This document shows, piece by piece, positions 59,781-64,000 of a stretch of 64,000 nucleotides of DNA. Position numbers and translations under genes: made by a program. Each line of letters begins with the position of its first letter. Position 1 is the first letter of the stretch. The notes under the pieces were generated by a model. It was not told where the DNA came from. It saw nothing but the letters and a program-made list of their open reading frames with translations, and ran no database searches. This DNA is from Erythrophleum ivorense. Its lineage: Eukaryota > Streptophyta > Magnoliopsida > Fabales > Fabaceae. Location: positions 15,945,294 to 16,009,293 of the forward strand of contig JAIUCV010000009.1 of assembly GCA_026724425.1 (NCBI GenBank), given 5' to 3'.

Positions 59781-61561
59781 TGGTAAGCCTATGTATAATA
59801 TGTATAACTTGCTCAAATGTTCAAAATGTCTCTTGAATGATTGCACATGTCAATATGCTCATGCATGCATTTGTAAGACTTGTTTTGTATCTTTTATGTG
59901 TGATTGAAAGGGAGATGAGCTATTGGGATTCTTTGAATCTCATTTCCTCTTCTCTAATATTCTAACAAGCTAGGTGGACTAAGTGGACAAAGCAATGAGA
60001 GCCCACACCTTGGGATATGAAATTATGACATCAAAGTGTATGGATTTTGTTTCTTTAAGGCCATATAAGTGGTAAATGTTGTAATCTATTGTTGTATATG
60101 TCTTATGATCTTATAAATATATATAATTATGCTAATGTATTATGTGTAAATGAGATTCAAGGTTGTGTATGGAAATGTGCATTTTGGACATGTAATGGCA
60201 AAACTAGTATTCTGGGAATGCATGTATAAATGAAAAGTGGAATGGGCAAATTGAGATGCATGAGGTTTAGAACCACTTGGGTAGTTCATACAAGTCATAT
60301 TCACTCTTTTAAACTTTTCCAAGAGGTGCCAAACATCAAGGGAAGTCATTTGGACACATTTGGTATCTTATATGGAGCAAAATTGACCATATTGGAAACC
60401 TATACCACTTTTTGTCCAAATGAGCTCTTCTTAGTCTAAGATTTGGCATGCATTTAGAGCTTGTTGAGAGCTTTTTAGGAAGCTAAAGTGCAAAATTTTT
60501 GGAGGTCTATGGAATATTTGATGAATTTTCAAAGTTAGAAAATTTTCTAAAATTGGTTCAGTGTACTCATGGGGCAAATGATATCCAATTGCCACTAAAT
60601 TTTACAAGGAGAAACTATACCTTCCCAGCGACTTGTGACAATTAGAAGCACCTCATTTGGATGTCTATAGAGGGAGATATGAATTTTTGAAGTTCCTAGC
60701 CAATATCAGGCATCTAGACAAACCTAGGTTACTGTTTGATTAGTTTTTGAGTCCTAGACATGCATAAACTGGTCTAAAGTTATTTGTTACTTCTAGCTAA
60801 CATCCGTAACTTTCCAAATTGGTATTATTTTCAAAGATTGGATTTTTGTGAAATTAATTGGACATTTTTGAAATTCATAGCAAAAATCTATATAAGTACC
60901 AGTAGCCAGTTAGACCTCTGCATCTTTTTGAATGTCAAACATCTTCTGTGTAATGTTTCATGACCTGGACATATTTTTACCATAAAGTAGACATTTGTAG
61001 ATTTTGATAATGGCAAAGAGTGCATGATTTTGATTTTTCTAGAATTAGTTATGATTTTCCAAAGTTTGTGACAGAAAAGGGAAAATTCTGGCTAAGGCTA
61101 CAACCATGAATTTTGTGTATTCCCTTGCCTTGCACAAGTTCTAGGCCACTTTTGGTGATGGAAATGAGTTGTATCTAAGTAATTAAATATGAGAATGTGA
61201 TACATGAGCTCATATGGTCTACGAAACACCGAAAGAAAAATTTATACACTACACAATACTAAAATATTCATTATTTTAATATCCTTTTCTTACTCCTTAT
61301 GTGAGATACATGGTTTAAAGTTGGAGAATAGCATGAGATAAGCTAAAAAAGTTATGGTGTTACATTATTACTATCCCATATAGCAATAATACTTGATTAG
61401 AGATAATTTAAGAATACCAATTATTTTAGGGACAATTACTATATTAAGTTATATTGCACAGATAAAACCAAAATATAATAATTGTATCGCCTCAAAAAAT
61501 ATGATACAATGTATGTTATTATAATCATCTCATGATTGGCTCCCTAAGGCATACACCAACA

Positions 61562-61720
61562 GTGAGATGGTGATTTTTAGTTGCAAGGCAATTCTTATGT
61601 GATAAATTATTGTTATATGATGCATATATGAATTGAAATATGCACATGAAAAGAAATGGCATTTTAGAGCTCATCTGATATCAATTGGAACTAAAAATTT
61701 GACTAATTGACTATAAAATT
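61562..61720 (+). mobile_element. D1, last part
   Basis: It begins with gtgag, the right half of the Cop2 duplication, and continues the outermost element after an 18-kb interruption. It ends where B11 starts. Identification as D1 rests on the nesting logic rather than on clear similarity. Confidence 0.5.
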
Positions 61721-64000
61721 TGTAACACCATCATTTCTAGCTCATACCCATCATGTCTTACATGCTCATATGAGATATAAGAAGAATAAAGTGAGATCTT
61801 CCTCATTGGATTCATATACTTTCTTAGAGTTGCGACATGGTTAAAAATTCATTTCAATGTCACATGGACCATTTGAGCTCATTCTATGCATCCTCATATT
61901 TAATTTTATTGTTACAACTCGTTTGTATCATAAAAACTAGCTCACAACTCATGGAAACCGAAGGGAGACATGGGACCTGCATATTTCTTCTCGGCCAGAC
62001 TTGGCCCCATTTCTGGGTAAACTTGAGAAATTCATAACTAAATCTAGAAAAATTGAAAATATATAATCTTGGTCATTCTGGAAAGCTTAGGATGTCTAAT
62101 TAATATTAAAAATATGTAGAAGTCTTAAAATCTCACACAAAAAGCGTTTAATATGCAAAATCATCTAGAGGTCGGAGTGGGTCCTGATGCTGTCACAGTT
62201 TACTAATATGAATTTCAAACATGTCTAACTAATTCCAAAAAAATACAATGCATTTAAATGATACCAATATGGAAAGATGTGGATGTTAACTAGAGAGAAA
62301 AAATATCTCCAGATCAGTTCATTAAGCCAAGTGCTCAGAAATCGATGGAACAGTACTTCTGGTCAGGCAAGATGACTGATACTGGGCAGAAACTTCAAAA
62401 ATTCATATCTTCCTCTATAGACTCCAAATGAGGTGCTTCTAGTTGCTACAAGCCATTGTAACTGTTTAGTTTCTGTCTATAAAATTTAGTAGCCATTGGA
62501 CCACGTTTGCCCCTCGGATGACACAATTTCACAACTGACCAAATGAACAGTGCTGATGCAAATCTGAAATTCTGATACCAACTTTGAAAAATCATAGAAA
62601 ATTACAAAGACCTCCAAATGATCTGATCTTTAGCTTACGAAAAATATCTAGACAAGATCTAGTCACATGCCAAATTTCAAGGCAAGAAGAGGTCATTTGG
62701 TCAGACTTGGACATATGGGGCAAAGTGACCAGTTTTTATGTTACAAGAGGGCTATTAGGGTTCAACTTTGCTTCTCTTACCTCTAAGGCTCTATGAGCAT
62801 ATACGAAAGCATCAACATAGGCTATCAAATATAGCTCAAATGTCTAACAACCCAGATTTGTAAAACTCACTCTCCCACACTAAAACATACACCATGTACA
62901 TAATGCCAAGATCTTGCTATTCATAATAAAACTTGCTACATCATTCAAGATGGTTCTAATTCTCATACATATATGATAAATATATTCATTTACAAGTATT
63001 CATATGTTCTACATCATGTACATCATTAGAGTACATCTCTTAATTTAACTACAAAATAGTGATAACATAACTATTTCACAACTCCTTTGCCAAATTTCTA
63101 ACTTCAAGCTTGGTGGCTCCCATCTCTTGTCTCACTTGATCCACCTAGCATGTTAGGATGGTGGAGAAGGGGAGTGAGATTCGGAGAATCTCAATAGCTC
63201 ATCTCTCATTCAATCATACATAAATTATGCATTACTAGTCTCACACATGTATGCATGGGCGTATTAGCATGTGAAATCATAAGAAAAGTATTTTCAACAT
63301 TTGAGTAGGCCATACATAACATACAAAGGCTTGCCAAGCAAGTGGATTAGCCTCACCCATTCACTTGTGGATTTCAGACTTGCCTCACCCATTCTTTAAG
63401 AGGTTCTTAGACTCAACCTTACTCTTAGGAGTCAACCTCACTTTTGGGAGACTCTTTACTTTGTCTCAACCAACTTTAAGGTTCTTGGCCAATCCTCATC
63501 ATGGCTAGAGGGTTGTTAGCTTTTCCATACTCAAGAAAACCAAAGTAATCACATAATACATCATTGAAATACATAAGGCATCATCATGCTAGCATACTTT
63601 TCATGGTTTAAAAACATACATACACACATGCAAGACAATGTAAGCACACATATATGCATGAGAGAAGGTGGAGAGAGCTACCTTATAGGCTAACACAAGC
63701 CTTCCCTTTCAATTTGTCTTCTCCCTTCTTGATTTCACAATCACCACTAGATGAGAGTGCTTCTCTTGAGCCTAGGCACACAAAGAGCATGAAATTACCC
63801 TCTTAACACTTTATTCATGAAGAGAAACTAGGGTTTCTCTCTCTAGAATTCTACTAACTCTCCTTCCTCTCTCAAGCTCTTAAGAAAGGAAAGCAAAAAA
63901 GAAGAAGTAAAGATATATGAGTTTTGGTCCTCTTCAAGAGGGGTTTTCCACTCCCTCTTCTGAACCAAGCTCAAAGCCCAATTACTTCAATAACCAAAAC
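61721..64000 (-). mobile_element. B11: family B LTR, cut by the window edge
   Basis: In plus-strand text it starts TGTAACACCATCATTTCTAG, the exact family end in reverse. Then come 'cacatggaccatttgagctc' (61862, a decayed CACGTG site), modules (about 62020-62600), GAGATTCGGAGAATCTCAAT (63175-63194), the minisatellite (about 63340-63530) and AGAGAGCTACCTTATAGGC (about 63672-63690, AAG|GTA site). It runs off the right edge within the leader. The left flank is aaatt. Confidence 0.88.
63340..63530 (-). repeat. ~31-bp minisatellite in B11
   Basis: Units with GACTTGCCTCACCC, GACTCAACCTTACTC, GTCAACCTCACTTTTG and GGCCAATCCTCATC recur at roughly 30-bp spacing, the same design as in B3 and B6. Confidence 0.65.

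Larger units (their letters stand above)
57296..61364 (+). mobile_element. B10: family B solo LTR with deleted head and a 0.5-kb insert
   Basis: It starts TGTAAGGTCCCAAAAAAT, so the terminal TGTAA is followed at once by sequence that lies about 0.1 kb inside other copies; an internal deletion of most of the head is the simplest reading. It ends ATGGTGTTACA. Flanks are identical: ttatt at 57291-57295 and 61365-61369. TATA box at 57777-57788, second AAG|GTA site intact (ACAAGGTAATTTC, about 58091-58103), first and third decayed (AAAAGTATGG, CCAAGGGAAC). Minisatellite about 59105-59287, insert at 59288-59780, GAGATGAGCTATTGGGATTC at 59912-59931, modules about 60430-61080. It is inserted in Cop2. 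Confidence 0.92.
43429..61561 (-). mobile_element. Cop2: Ty1/copia solo LTR split into five pieces
   Basis: Its outer ends are TGTTAGGTTTTG (43429) and ACACCAACA (61561), so on the minus strand it starts TGTTGGTGTATGCC and ends CCTAACA. Pieces are 43429-43611, 45263-45917, 53313-53721, 57186-57295 and 61365-61561, about 1.53 kb when joined without duplicated flanks. That is close to the 1,651 bp of Cop1, its sister copy. They are separated by Cop1, B7, B9 and B10. Each piece matches Cop1 in order; for example 53440-53500 ('atcaaggggctcacagatatc') parallels 44719-44741. Flanks gtggg (43424-43428) and gtgag (61562-61566) are a 5-bp duplication with one mismatch. The TGTTGG...CCAACA ends and 'gccctaagccaatcat'-type start are typical of plant copia LTRs. 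It is inserted in D1. Confidence 0.88.

Overview
This window looks like repetitive DNA from a flowering-plant nuclear genome. It is A+T-rich, has no open reading frame longer than about 117 codons, and is built almost wholly from plant-type retroelement debris: Ty3/gypsy-like LTRs, Ty1/copia LTRs and pol, and an L1-type LINE. I find no functional host gene, tRNA or rRNA. The species cannot be told from the sequence. Element names used here (A1, B1, Cop1 and so on) are labels for this window, not database names.

The dominant component is one family of very long LTRs, called B. It has eleven copies (B1-B11) on both strands plus one short fragment. Complete copies run from TGTAAT/CRTCC to TGGTGTTACA, are about 3.5-3.8 kb after later insertions are subtracted, and are flanked by 5-bp target-site duplications (TSDs). 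Six copies have identical TSDs on both sides (B2 gtttc, B6 aatag, B7 gaact, B8 gaacc, B9 ttagt, B10 ttatt). They carry no internal region and are best read as solo LTRs. Only B1 is followed by a primer binding site (7141-7152, resembling the initiator-tRNA-Met type TGGTATCAGAGC), which ties the family to LTR retrotransposons, probably Ty3/gypsy.

Layout. 1-2112: LTR family A, minus strand, cut by the window edge. 2113-3605: unclassified DNA, then a broken copia reverse transcriptase. 3620-10308: LTR B1, primer site, a badly decayed internal region and a small inverted LTR fragment. 11300-15430: a dead LINE on the minus strand, split by a small LTR element. 15431-17120: unclassified A+T-rich DNA. 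17121-32153: diverged family C fragments split by B2 (itself holding A2) and B3. 32154-37742: B4 and B5, joined tail to tail as a large inverted repeat. 37743 to the end: a nested stack. Element D1 contains B6 and copia LTR Cop2; Cop2 contains Cop1, B7 (which contains B8), B9 and B10 (which contains a 0.5-kb insert). D1 resumes at 61562 and B11 begins at 61721.

Shared design of a B LTR, in its own orientation: (1) a head of about 0.2 kb in two alternative versions; (2) a conserved proximal block with, in several copies, a TATA box followed by a purine-rich leader; (3) up to three AAG|GTA sites that resemble 5' splice sites; (4) a degenerate minisatellite of roughly 31 bp; (5) a conserved block around GAGATGAGCTATTGGGATTC; (6) three or four degenerate modules of roughly 185 bp starting TTAGTTATGAATTTT; (7) a tail with CACGTG and CGCAACGC before TGGTGTTACA. 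Family C and D sequences share parts of this plan at lower similarity and look like older relatives. All alignments were made by eye, so boundaries called approximate may be off by tens of bases.
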